A program made the translations under genes and the position numbers. From a virus: DNA of 64,000 bases. Below the pieces are notes generated by a model. That model saw only the letters and a program-made list of their open reading frames with translations, was not told where the DNA came from and searched no databases. The stretch lies in the IMG/VR virus record IMGVR_UViG_3300042400_001600, positions 17,600 to 81,599 of that record. The stretch is one strand, 5' to 3'. Shown piece by piece: positions 31,039-38,904 of the stretch. Position 1 is the first letter of the stretch. The number at the start of each line of letters is the position of its first letter.

Positions 31039-31090
31039 TGGATTGATTGGATTGGATGTTGAGTGATTTGGGATTTGATTGCAAGAAGGA

Positions 31091-32593
31091 TTACTGTGCG
31101 CAGAAATTATTGTGGGCGGCAACTGCCAATTCCTGCTTCGCATCAATTCCCTTGGGGTGGTTGGTGCGGATGGCGGAGAGGGCGGCGAGCTTGTAGAGAC
31201 CGTAGAGACCTGCCATGCGTTCAGCGGCGGACTTCAATTCAGTTGGCACCGCGGCGAGCAATTGCAGCTGAGGCAATTCGCTGGCGGATTTGATGATCGT
31301 GATTTTCAGGATGCGCCGGCGGGCCGGGGCTTCCTCAATTGAAAATTTCTTTTCGGCGGAATCCAGCAGGCCTTCCACCGGGTCGGTCACTCCACCATCC
31401 ACCCCGGTCACTCCGGGCGTGCTGCCCTCAAATAGATCAGGGCTGATTCCACCGCAGCCGCAGCCATCGCTGAGCAGGCGGTTGAACACATCTGGCAGCA
31501 ATGAGCAGGCGGATTTGACGACGGGGTCATTGCTGACCTCGACAATTGAACGGTTGGTGGTGTAGGCCAGGAAACTGCGGAAGGGAAGGATGGACGCGCG
31601 CTTCGCCAATTCACCGAAGAACGTGCCGGGGCGCAGGGTGCGGACGGTGGTCAGCTCGGCATCGCTCAATTCACCATCGAGCAGTTTGGATCCCATCTCG
31701 TAGGCGTAGGCCAGCTTGGGATTGCCGGAGAGGGTACGCAGGTCTGTGTGTTTGAAGGCATCATTGAGCCAGGTCTCGTGCTCTGCCATGCGCTGCAATT
31801 GCGCCTGCTTCTCAAATCCCAATTGCAGGCCGCCAGTGTTTTCATTGAGTCCATAGAACGCAGCCCAATCCGTGCCGGTGATGATTTGGGGCTTTGCGCT
31901 GGCGGCTTTCTTCATGCCCTCGTCGCCGTGGAACATGTATTGCAGGTAATGCGCTGTGCGGTCCGCCGGGTATTTGACGTCGCTGATGTCGAAGAAGGTC
32001 GGGTGGTCGTTCCAGACGAAGGCGTACTTGTTGAACTCAGGCATCCACTGGTTCATGTGATTCTTGGCGTGATCGCAATACTCAGTCGGACTGGGGGCGA
32101 GATTACCACAGCAGTTGCAGCGATCATTGGGAACGCGCGCAGACATTGAATCGCTGCGGGCACTGCCCTTCTTTATGCTCTCGTAGATATCCTCGCATTT
32201 GGAAATCTCCCCATGAACGATCAACTCGATGCGGGACATCGTCGGATTGTAGCGGGCGCATTTGACGGAGCCGATGGCCAGCCGGCGATTGGCGTGGTTG
32301 TGCTCCCGGAAATAGGCGCCATGCGAAACGAACGTCGGATGGTATTTGGTGTTGGCGTCCTTGGACCAACCGTCAGCATTGCGGTTCTGCCCGTAGATCT
32401 CGGTGTCACCCATTGCCACCAAATGCTGTGCGAAGAATCCCTTCGGCGGTCGGTATTGTTCCAGCAGGCTGCGCGGCATCACCTCCGAGGCGGCGGACTT
32501 CACCCTGGCGTCGAAATCCAGAAAGCGGGACATCACGCCTCCGCAGGCTTTGAAGAGGGCGTCCTGATCGTCTTGGTGGTGGGTCTTGATCAT
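31091..32593 (-). CDS. Putative prohead protease with Cys/His knuckle
   Basis: The protein has 500 residues. Residues 55-130 (MGDTEIYGQNRNADGWSKDA, then TFVSHGAYFREHNHANRRLA) have the layout of phage capsid-maturation proteases: G-N-x-N-x-D-G-[FW], a HxNHAN stretch (His98/His100), then a strand with ARYNPTMSRIELIVHGE. A Ser-rich SARSDSMSARVP (147-155) may hold the nucleophile. It is followed by a Cys/His cluster (C159, C161, C162, C173, H175) that could bind zinc. The C-terminal half is helical and includes IIKSASELPQ and ELKSAAERMAGLYG, possible self-cleavage-like elements. Gene order protease, scaffold, capsid supports the call. The catalytic residues are inferred, not proven. Confidence 0.65.
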   Translation of the reverse strand: MIKTHHQDDQDALFKACGGVMSRFLDFDARVKSAASEVMPRSLLEQYRPPKGFFAQHLVAMGDTEIYGQNRNADGWSKDANTKYHPTFVSHGAYFREHNHANRRLAIGSVKCARYNPTMSRIELIVHGEISKCEDIYESIKKGSARSDSMSARVPNDRCNCCGNLAPSPTEYCDHAKNHMNQWMPEFNKYAFVWNDHPTFFDISDVKYPADRTAHYLQYMFHGDEGMKKAASAKPQIITGTDWAAFYGLNENTGGLQLGFEKQAQLQRMAEHETWLNDAFKHTDLRTLSGNPKLAYAYEMGSKLLDGELSDAELTTVRTLRPGTFFGELAKRASILPFRSFLAYTTNRSIVEVSNDPVVKSACSLLPDVFNRLLSDGCGCGGISPDLFEGSTPGVTGVDGGVTDPVEGLLDSAEKKFSIEEAPARRRILKITIIKSASELPQLQLLAAVPTELKSAAERMAGLYGLYKLAALSAIRTNHPKGIDAKQELAVAAHNNFCAQ

Positions 32594-32599
32594 TTGAAA

Positions 32600-33751
32600 T
32601 TACGGGGCGACGTGCGTGGGAAGACCACCGAAGGTTTTGTCCAATATGTCCGGAAGATAATAGCCCACGCCAGCGGCTGCCAGGCCTTTGGTCAGGCGGC
32701 CTTTGGCCAGGCGTTCAAATCCGCCGCGCGCTCCAACGCGGGCGCGTTCGGTGGCTGCGCTGAGTGCATCACGTAGTGATGGGGCAGATGCACCGATGAC
32801 CCCAGCACCCCCACTAGCTCCGCTCATTCCGGAGATGTCAGGCATGCGCCCGAACAAAGATTTGCTCCAGTCTTTCAATGGGCCGAAGTCCGTCTTTCCG
32901 TAATTGATTCCAGCACCACGCAGTTTGCCGAGCAGCCCGCGGGTTTCATCATGCCCCAATGCCCCACCTGCGAGATTCTGCATTTCGCTTTTCGCGAATA
33001 CACGACCCTTGCCGGTTAATTTGTCTTTCAAATTGTCCAAGATGCTTTGCTTGGCTTCCACGAAGACTTGCGGGTTAGCTGTTGCACCTCCCTGAGTCAG
33101 CCCATTGGCACCAGGGCGAATGCCGGGGAGCTTTTCCGAGATGTGCACGATATCCCTTAATGGGTCTTTCATGAATGGGGTCTTGCGTGTCGTCCACCCA
33201 TAGCCTCCGAGTCCGAACAATGCTCTAATTTGCGGACTATGAAAGAGTGTCGATCCTGGGGATTTGTCATTCTTGGGCAGCGCATTCATGATTTTGTCTA
33301 CCCCGTGGCTCAGCGCTGCGGCAGAGCCTCCGCCAAGCAATCCTGCGAGCAGCGCATTGCGTCCGACACGCATCGTCTTGCCTCCAAATCCCTCACCAGG
33401 GCGGCGATCGGTCATCATGGTGCCGATGCCGCCGGCAGCCGCAGAGCCCAGCCCGGCGAGCACTGCGGGGTCTTCGTAGGTCTTCGAGTCCATGACCTTG
33501 TTTCCCACCTGCGTGGCTTTATCCTTCACCCAACCTGCACCATCGGAGAGATTCTTTTTGAGGGAGTCCATCCACCCAGCATGTTTGACGCCGACGGAAA
33601 TGAGGCGGTGCCGTTCGGCAATTGAATCCGCAAAGGGAAGCTCACGCGCTTCACCGACTTTTACGCCGTGCTCCGCAGCCGCTGCAGTGCAATGGGCAAG
33701 GACGGCGCTGGCGGCTTTGATGAACAGGGAATTGATTTCAGTTGGTGCCAT
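32600..33751 (-). CDS. Putative internal virion protein with Gly/Ala hydrophobic segments
   Basis: The protein has 383 residues. The N-terminus MAPTEINSLFIKAASAVLAH carries a FIKAAS element like other head proteins here. Between 95 and 155, two Gly/Ala-rich hydrophobic stretches (DPAVLAGLGSAAAGGIGTMM, NALLAGLLGGGSAAALSHG) could insert into a membrane. The rest is basic with Gly-rich linkers (LSAATERARVGARGGFERLA). Such Gly-zipper segments are common in phage pilot proteins that follow DNA into the cell. It is located upstream of the protease gene. Confidence 0.6.
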   Translation of the reverse strand: MAPTEINSLFIKAASAVLAHCTAAAAEHGVKVGEARELPFADSIAERHRLISVGVKHAGWMDSLKKNLSDGAGWVKDKATQVGNKVMDSKTYEDPAVLAGLGSAAAGGIGTMMTDRRPGEGFGGKTMRVGRNALLAGLLGGGSAAALSHGVDKIMNALPKNDKSPGSTLFHSPQIRALFGLGGYGWTTRKTPFMKDPLRDIVHISEKLPGIRPGANGLTQGGATANPQVFVEAKQSILDNLKDKLTGKGRVFAKSEMQNLAGGALGHDETRGLLGKLRGAGINYGKTDFGPLKDWSKSLFGRMPDISGMSGASGGAGVIGASAPSLRDALSAATERARVGARGGFERLAKGRLTKGLAAAGVGYYLPDILDKTFGGLPTHVAP

Positions 33752-33761
33752 TGGAAAAATG

Positions 33762-34133
33762 TTAATCGGTGGCGATGGTGGTGGAATTACGGCCGGTAGT
33801 GCCAGCAGAAAGACCGCGCTTGCCTGCCACTCCGGCGGTAATGCGCGTGGTCAGTGTGGAATTGAACAGCAACGCATAGTCATTGGCCTGCTCATCGTCG
33901 GCAATTGAAAACGTGTGCTTCACCGGGAATTGAGAGGGGAAGCGAAGGTCATTGGCCGCAAGCGTAAAAGTGGTGCCACCCGAACCGAACACTCCCCCAC
34001 ATGCGATGGTGGGCTCTCCGAATTGTTCGAGGGCTTCCTTTTCGGCGGTGCTCAATGCGTCGTCCGCGGGATTGAGTCCGATCTGCGCGTGGTAGGTCCC
34101 TTTTTCCAGCGTTACTTTGGTGTCGAGGATCAT
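33762..34133 (-). CDS. Hypothetical small head protein (123 aa)
   Basis: The protein has 123 residues and is beta-rich (DTKVTLEKGTYHAQIGLNPA, GTTFTLAANDLRFPSQFPVK) with a flexible Ala/Thr/Gly-rich end. Its place between two internal-protein candidates suggests a minor head component. No membrane segment, motif or family can be named. Spacing to both neighbours is under 11 bases. Confidence 0.6.
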   Translation of the reverse strand: MILDTKVTLEKGTYHAQIGLNPADDALSTAEKEALEQFGEPTIACGGVFGSGGTTFTLAANDLRFPSQFPVKHTFSIADDEQANDYALLFNSTLTTRITAGVAGKRGLSAGTTGRNSTTIATD

Positions 34134-34139
34134 GGTGAA

Positions 34140-35645
34140 TTAGGCGTAGCGAGCGTCTTCAGTTCTGGCTCGGGTCTCTTCGGCCTGCGAATGGGATTTG
34201 TCGATATCGGCGAGCGTCTTATGTGTCTGGATGGGCACACCGCCGTATTGCAGCGCCTCACGCAGGGCGAAGCGTAGCTGATTGGGATTGTGCGCAATGC
34301 GCGGGTCGCCCTTCTGCAAATCATTGGCGAGGTCCACGAGATGCTGCGGATCGGCCTCCCCGAGAATCGGGTCGGTCATGATCAGGCGCTGCAGGTTGGA
34401 CACGAAGCTCACATCCCGGACGGCATGGTCAATTCCCTTCTGGCGAAACTTGGGTGCATATTTGCTGTCGCCGGTGGCCTTCATCTTGTCGAGGATGCCG
34501 GGCATTGCACCGACCGTCTTGCCAACGCTCCCCTTGGGGATGAAGTCATTGATGGCGTCGATGATTTGGCTGGCCGTGTCCTTCTTCGCCGACCCTCTAG
34601 GGGTGGGCGCATCGCGCTCGGGCTGTCGGCTGTTTCTAGGGGTGGGCGCATCGCGCTCGGGCTGTCGGGTGTTCTGCTGTCGGGTGCGCTGGGCTTGCTG
34701 CTGCATGGTTTCCACGCGACCACCTATCGAAGCAGCAGGACTCTGTTCCGTCTGGGTCCAGTCCGCGGCAGGTGCTGCATCGTCCCGCTCTCCCGTATCA
34801 TCCACATCTGGGACCTGCGGCTCTCTGGTAAATGCCAGCTTCTCAAACTCCTCCGTCTCCTGCTTGGCGAGCAGCGCATAGGCATTGTGCAATTGTAGGG
34901 CATCGGCGGCCGTCTTGATGAGCGGCAGGACATTGGTGCGATCGTGGAGCAGGCTGCGCTTGGTAGCCACCTTCGTCCAGGGCGTCAATTGCACCGAGAC
35001 ATGCGCTGTGGCCTGCTTGACTGCCGCTTTGAAAATCATCTGCCCCTCGGCGTCTGCCAATTGCGAGACGTCCTCTTCCATTTGGGCGAAGAAGGGCTTG
35101 TTGGCGCCGATGTATTTGGCGAGCTTGGTCACCGCAGTGCGATACAGTGCGCTCTGGTCCTCCTGCAAATCACCCAGCCGGGCGACATTGATTTCCGTGA
35201 CGCGGCGGGCAGCAATGAGGGCGGCGGCCTTTTCGCCGGGAGTCGGGGGCTTTGCTGCGGGCTCCGCAAATGCCATCTTCTCAACCGGATTGTTTAGGGG
35301 CTTCTTGCCGGTCGCGCCGGACATGAAACGGGGAATTGGTTTGTGCTCCGCCGGCTTGGTGTCGGGCTTCTTGTCCTTGGCCGCCGCCGGAGCCTTGTAG
35401 GTGCCGTAGTCCGAGGCCAGCTTCACGGTATCGATGAGGGGAATTGAAGCGCCGCGCTGATCGGGGTTGTTGTCCATCCAGGCCACGGAGCGCGCCGTAT
35501 TCAAAGTCATCGCCATCTTCGTGAGCTGCTCAGGGGCGAGATTGTTCTCCCGTGCGTAATTGATGAGGATGTCCTCGGCGCTGGCAGATTTCTGAATCTG
35601 AGGCAGGAGGCTTTCAATGACTTCGAGCACGCGACTTGGTGACAT
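34140..35645 (-). CDS. Large head-associated protein with duplicated linker
   Basis: The protein has 501 residues. The N-terminus (RVLEVIESLLPQIQKSASAE) is helical with a QKSAS element. Residues 60-130 are Pro/Lys-rich and disordered. Residues 130-270 are helical (KAAALIAARRVTEINVARLG). Residues 310-355 form a charged linker with two near-identical 13-residue copies (RQPERDAPTPRNS, RQPERDAPTPRGS), encoded by 34-base identical DNA. The last 140 residues are helical with Leu/Asp-rich turns. It is one of several large, partly disordered, positively and negatively patterned proteins upstream of the protease and is probably internal to the head. Confidence 0.6.
   Translation of the reverse strand: MSPSRVLEVIESLLPQIQKSASAEDILINYARENNLAPEQLTKMAMTLNTARSVAWMDNNPDQRGASIPLIDTVKLASDYGTYKAPAAAKDKKPDTKPAEHKPIPRFMSGATGKKPLNNPVEKMAFAEPAAKPPTPGEKAAALIAARRVTEINVARLGDLQEDQSALYRTAVTKLAKYIGANKPFFAQMEEDVSQLADAEGQMIFKAAVKQATAHVSVQLTPWTKVATKRSLLHDRTNVLPLIKTAADALQLHNAYALLAKQETEEFEKLAFTREPQVPDVDDTGERDDAAPAADWTQTEQSPAASIGGRVETMQQQAQRTRQQNTRQPERDAPTPRNSRQPERDAPTPRGSAKKDTASQIIDAINDFIPKGSVGKTVGAMPGILDKMKATGDSKYAPKFRQKGIDHAVRDVSFVSNLQRLIMTDPILGEADPQHLVDLANDLQKGDPRIAHNPNQLRFALREALQYGGVPIQTHKTLADIDKSHSQAEETRARTEDARYA
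34596..34668. repeat. Direct repeat of 34 bases (period 39)
   Basis: Identical 34-base copies lie at 34596-34629 and 34635-34668 and encode the 13-residue duplication RQPERDAPTPR-x-S in the gene at 34140-35645. The identity at DNA level suggests a recent duplication by slippage or recombination. Confidence 0.85.
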
Positions 35646-35695
35646 ATGGGAATGCTGAACGATTTGTGCGGCGGTCGCAAGCCTGCGTTGCGAAA

Positions 35696-36949
35696 TCAGC
35701 GCTTTGCCAACCGACGGGCCAGTTCCCGCAATGAGGCAGTCTTGTTGATCTCCTGTCCGTTCTGCACAATGCCCGGAACCACAGTGCGCTGCCAGTTACG
35801 GATGTTGTCGTAGATTTCCGGGCTGCGCTGATTTGTTTTGCGCATCTGCCGGAACATGCGCTGGGCATCCAGTGGGTATTGCTGAATCCCCTTCTCGAAT
35901 TGCGACTCATCGGGTTGCGTGGGATTTACTCCCTGTAAAAACTTGTCGTAATCCTGCGGGCTTTCAAATCGCTTCCCGGTGTTCTGGTATTGATGCTCCT
36001 GCAATTGCGACATGTAATCCCGCATCTCGGCAGAGTGCACATCATGATGCAGGTTGCCATACACAGGCAATTTGTTCTGTTGCTTCAGCGTCTCGCGGAA
36101 ATGCACCGGACGTTCTCCAGAAGGACGCCTCGACCAATGCAGCCCACTTCCCATGCGCGGCTGATCAGGATATGGGGTCGCATACGTGGGGACATATTTG
36201 TCTGGATGCTCCAGGCGTAAAGCTGCAGTGTCGTAAGCATCCACCCCGGTACCCGGCGGACTTGCAAGCGCTCCGTGATACGCCTCATGCTTCAGCGAAT
36301 CCTCATCATCCATTAACGATTTAGCCGCCTGCCTGGCTGTCATGTTCGAATCTCGTAGACCCTCTGGATCCTTGAGGACGCTGTCTGTAAACTTCCGTCT
36401 CTCGTCCGAACCCCACATGTGGACGCTGTCAGCGAGCGGGTCGTAATGTGGCCCGAAAACTGCGGCATCCGCATCATTGCGCAACACCGGCACCGGCTGC
36501 GTCCATTTATTTTGATCTCCTGGCAAACCGGATGCTGTATTGTAGGCATGCGCCTTTTCCATTTCGCTTTGCAGGTTATTTCCGTAATACGGTTGCTTGT
36601 AATATGCTGGGGTCACGGAGGACAGCGTAGGCCCGGCAAATGCGGAGGGAATTGGCTTCACAGCGGGGGCGCCTGTTGCTTGCGGCGCGACGCCTGCCCT
36701 AAAACCACCGCCTACCACCTGACTTGTTGGCGGTGGTGGGGTGGGTGTGGGAGGCTGTGGTAATTGACTTGGTCCCGTAAGGAATGAGGGTGGTGGAGTC
36801 TTACCTGTCACGCGGTCCCATACGTCACCGATTGATTTTGGCCATTTGAATGCGGACCGTCCTGCTGGTGGTGAAGAGACAGAAGGCAGAGCCGGAGCAG
36901 CCAGCTTCACCATGCTCATCCGTGCTCCCAATATGCCGGGCGTCATCAT
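35696..36949 (-). CDS. Head-associated protein with HExxH motif
   Basis: The protein has 417 residues. The N-terminus MMTPGILGARMSMVKLAAPA loosely resembles the RLFGAYLSTVKSA peptide of neighbouring genes. Residues 50-80 are a Pro-rich linker. Around 221-225, SLKHEAYHGAL is an HExxH sequence in a helix, the zinc-binding motif of many metallopeptidases, preceded by an acidic segment (LMDDEDS). Further downstream, several His and Glu residues (VYGNLHHDVHSAEMRDYMSQ) could supply a third ligand. The C-terminus ends with KTASLRELARRLAKR. The motif alone can occur by chance, so a peptidase role is only suggested. Confidence 0.6.
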   Translation of the reverse strand: MMTPGILGARMSMVKLAAPALPSVSSPPAGRSAFKWPKSIGDVWDRVTGKTPPPSFLTGPSQLPQPPTPTPPPPTSQVVGGGFRAGVAPQATGAPAVKPIPSAFAGPTLSSVTPAYYKQPYYGNNLQSEMEKAHAYNTASGLPGDQNKWTQPVPVLRNDADAAVFGPHYDPLADSVHMWGSDERRKFTDSVLKDPEGLRDSNMTARQAAKSLMDDEDSLKHEAYHGALASPPGTGVDAYDTAALRLEHPDKYVPTYATPYPDQPRMGSGLHWSRRPSGERPVHFRETLKQQNKLPVYGNLHHDVHSAEMRDYMSQLQEHQYQNTGKRFESPQDYDKFLQGVNPTQPDESQFEKGIQQYPLDAQRMFRQMRKTNQRSPEIYDNIRNWQRTVVPGIVQNGQEINKTASLRELARRLAKR

Positions 36950-36964
36950 TGCTGGTATTTCAAA

Positions 36965-37477
36965 TCAGAGCTGCGCGATCAATGCGCCGAAGATGCGGGG
37001 GTTGATGGATGCCACTTTCTTGAGCTTCGCGCGCCGCGCCTTTTCCTCATCCTGTTTAATTGCATGCCCGGAGGAAATACCTTGATGAGCCGATTTGACA
37101 GTGGAAAGGTAGGCGCCGAAAAGACGCGGGCTGATGGACGCCTTCTTTTTACTTTCCTGCTCTTCGCGTAAATCCTGCATCACCTGCTTTGGGAGGATCA
37201 AACCATGCAAACCCGACAGTCCCGCACCTGTCACGGAACCAATCCCTGCCCCGGCGACCGGCAGCGCCAGAAGATGCAACAGGATTTCTTTTGTATCCAT
37301 ATTTGCGTAACCCTTGCGCGCAATACGGTTGAGGCCCACACCCAGACCCACAGCAGCGCCGCCCAAGGCATTTCCTCCCGCATGTCGCGCGATATTGGAC
37401 CCGGCGGCTTCGAGTCTCGAAGACATATCAGCTGATTTGACTGTGGAGAGATACGCACCAAAAAGACGAGGATTCAT
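36965..37477 (-). CDS. Head-associated protein with three copies of the RLFGAYLSTVKSA peptide
   Basis: The protein has 170 residues. NPRLFGAYLSTVKSA stands at residues 2-16, SPRLFGAYLSTVKSA at 116-130 and a shorter NPRIFGALIAQL at 159-170. A Gly/Ala-rich hydrophobic domain (GGNALGGAAVGLGVGLNRIA, LLALPVAGAGIGSVTGAGL) lies between the first two and may be membrane-active. The copies are also similar at DNA level. The same peptide starts the gene at 42283-44013. It could be a packaging or protease-recognition signal, which is inference. Confidence 0.7.
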   Translation of the reverse strand: MNPRLFGAYLSTVKSADMSSRLEAAGSNIARHAGGNALGGAAVGLGVGLNRIARKGYANMDTKEILLHLLALPVAGAGIGSVTGAGLSGLHGLILPKQVMQDLREEQESKKKASISPRLFGAYLSTVKSAHQGISSGHAIKQDEEKARRAKLKKVASINPRIFGALIAQL

Positions 37478-37521
37478 ACTCCCGTCAGTCTAAACGAGAG
37501 AGAGAGCAAGTCGATTCCAAA

Positions 37522-38463
37522 TCAGTTCACCCCAGCCCCAGACACTTCCATCGTCGGCTTCCCGCGGTAGAACTCCGTGGTGCGCTTGGCGTGGGCTGCG
37601 GCTTTGACCCGCTGCATTTCCGCCATGAGCACCTGACCGCCCGAGTTCTGGAACGGAGAGGCCTTCTCATCCTGCCCGCCTGCCTTGGCGGCCGAGATAA
37701 GCCGCAGGGCTGAATTGACCCCATGCCCGGCCTCGGGCCCCTGGTTGAGCCAGCCGTTCATCGCGAGGATGAGCCCGTTGGCCATGACGAAAGATTCCAA
37801 CCGCTGCACGGTATCGGCACTGAGGTATTTGGTCACGAGCTGGGAGGAGAAGCCGGCCAGATGCAATACATGCGCCGCGCCATTGTTGAAGCCAGCCCGG
37901 AGCAATTGCACGTCGAGCCCCTCGTTGGTGGTGTAGCCATTGAAGAATTCCACCGCGCGACCGTTCGGGTAAATGATCGAACTGAGGAATAATTCGTCCG
38001 CCTTCCGATCCCAGATGTTGAAGAAGAGGATCTCGTAAGCGGAAATTACCTCCTGCTTTTTGTTCAGCACTTTGGCGATCTTGTCCAAATCCATATCGCC
38101 CGAGACCAGCAGCGCATTTGCGACGGACCGCTCCTTGGCGTAATCGGCACCCATCCATGTGATGGCTTCGGCCAATGCCTTGTCCTTGTATTTGATCGGA
38201 TTGATGGCGTAGAGGTAGGCCCGCCACACCCATTCATCCCGTCCGTTCAATGGCACCTGCATGGGTCGTCGGTTGAACGCCATGGTCCTGGCGAAGTTCC
38301 AGCCGAAAGACAGATCCTTGTAGGCAGTGGCGAACCGACCAATCTCCGGGTCCGTAATGCCCACCTGCGTATCCGCGGCACGGATGCGGAAGTTGTCGCG
38401 AACGATGTCCTCTTCCGGTGCGGGCAATATCCGGCACATTTGATTGATGCGGTCGGCTTTCAT
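37522..38463 (-). CDS. Hypothetical HTH-like protein (313 aa)
   Basis: The start is the ATG at 38463, which overlaps the stop of the preceding small gene (ATGA). A longer frame to 38871 also exists, but its extra 136 residues are Arg-rich and overlap real genes. The product has 313 residues. Residues 125-150 (LDKIAKVLNKKQEVISAYEI) resemble a helix-turn-helix and are followed by LFFNIWDRKADELFL, a pattern I associate with phage proteins having HTH-like linkers. The C-terminus is flexible. It has no membrane segment. Possible role in packaging or regulation, unproven. Confidence 0.6.
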   Translation of the reverse strand: MKADRINQMCRILPAPEEDIVRDNFRIRAADTQVGITDPEIGRFATAYKDLSFGWNFARTMAFNRRPMQVPLNGRDEWVWRAYLYAINPIKYKDKALAEAITWMGADYAKERSVANALLVSGDMDLDKIAKVLNKKQEVISAYEILFFNIWDRKADELFLSSIIYPNGRAVEFFNGYTTNEGLDVQLLRAGFNNGAAHVLHLAGFSSQLVTKYLSADTVQRLESFVMANGLILAMNGWLNQGPEAGHGVNSALRLISAAKAGGQDEKASPFQNSGGQVLMAEMQRVKAAAHAKRTTEFYRGKPTMEVSGAGVN

Positions 38464-38732
38464 AAAAGATTCGAGGCCTCTGATTTGAATTCCGACAGGG
38501 CATCCTGCATATGGGCCGCATTGATGGCGCCTCTGCCAGCGCCGGACAATTGCTCGCTCACGCAGCCACCCACCTCGACAATGATTTCCCGCAGGGATTC
38601 CGGATGCTTCTGTGCGAACAGGAATGCCGCCCAACGCCAGAGCTGATCGCGCAGGCATTGCGTATGCATCTCGTCCATTACGCTTTCCATTTCGGTGAGG
38701 GCGTCTTCGATTGTGGGTGTGGGGGACTTCAT
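38460..38732 (-). CDS. Small helical protein (90 aa)
   Basis: From the ATG at 38732, which overlaps the stop of the tiny membrane gene as ATGA, the product has 90 residues. A GTG at 38762 is an alternative start. The sequence is helical, with Glu-rich stretches (IEDALTEMESVMDEMHTQCL, PESLREIIVEVGGCVSEQLS). It is coupled to the HTH-like gene downstream. No family is recognised. Confidence 0.55.
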   Translation of the reverse strand: MKSPTPTIEDALTEMESVMDEMHTQCLRDQLWRWAAFLFAQKHPESLREIIVEVGGCVSEQLSGAGRGAINAAHMQDALSEFKSEASNLL

Positions 38733-38857
38733 TGGGCGATAGCCAATTCGACGATATACCACCCCAGCCGAAGGAAACAGCCGAAGAAAATGGCAGTGAC
38801 TGCGACGACAACAGCGTCACCGACATTTCCCTTTGTGCGTTCAGGTCTGGGTTCCAT
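38729..38857 (-). CDS. Tiny single-pass membrane protein (42 aa)
   Basis: The ATG at 38857 opens 42 codons. A charged N-terminus (MEPRPERTKG) is followed by one hydrophobic span (DAVVVAVTAIFFGCFLRLGW) and a short tail. Its TGA overlaps the ATG of the next gene (ATGA), which supports it as a real gene. No Shine-Dalgarno sequence is seen. It could act as a small membrane regulator. Function unknown. Confidence 0.6.
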   Translation of the reverse strand: MEPRPERTKGNVGDAVVVAVTAIFFGCFLRLGWYIVELAIAQ

Positions 38858-38904
38858 ATGAGAACCAGCATTCAACACCCCACACCGCGCGTCCAGCGCA
38901 AATG

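Noticed and set aside
29809-31062. 417-codon + strand frame opposite the scaffold gene
   Set aside because: Arg/Gly/Cys-rich antisense shadow that runs across two real genes.
38464-38871. N-terminal extension of the 313-residue protein
   Set aside because: The extra 136 residues are Arg-rich and overlap two small genes that have ATGA couplings. The ATG at 38463 is better.
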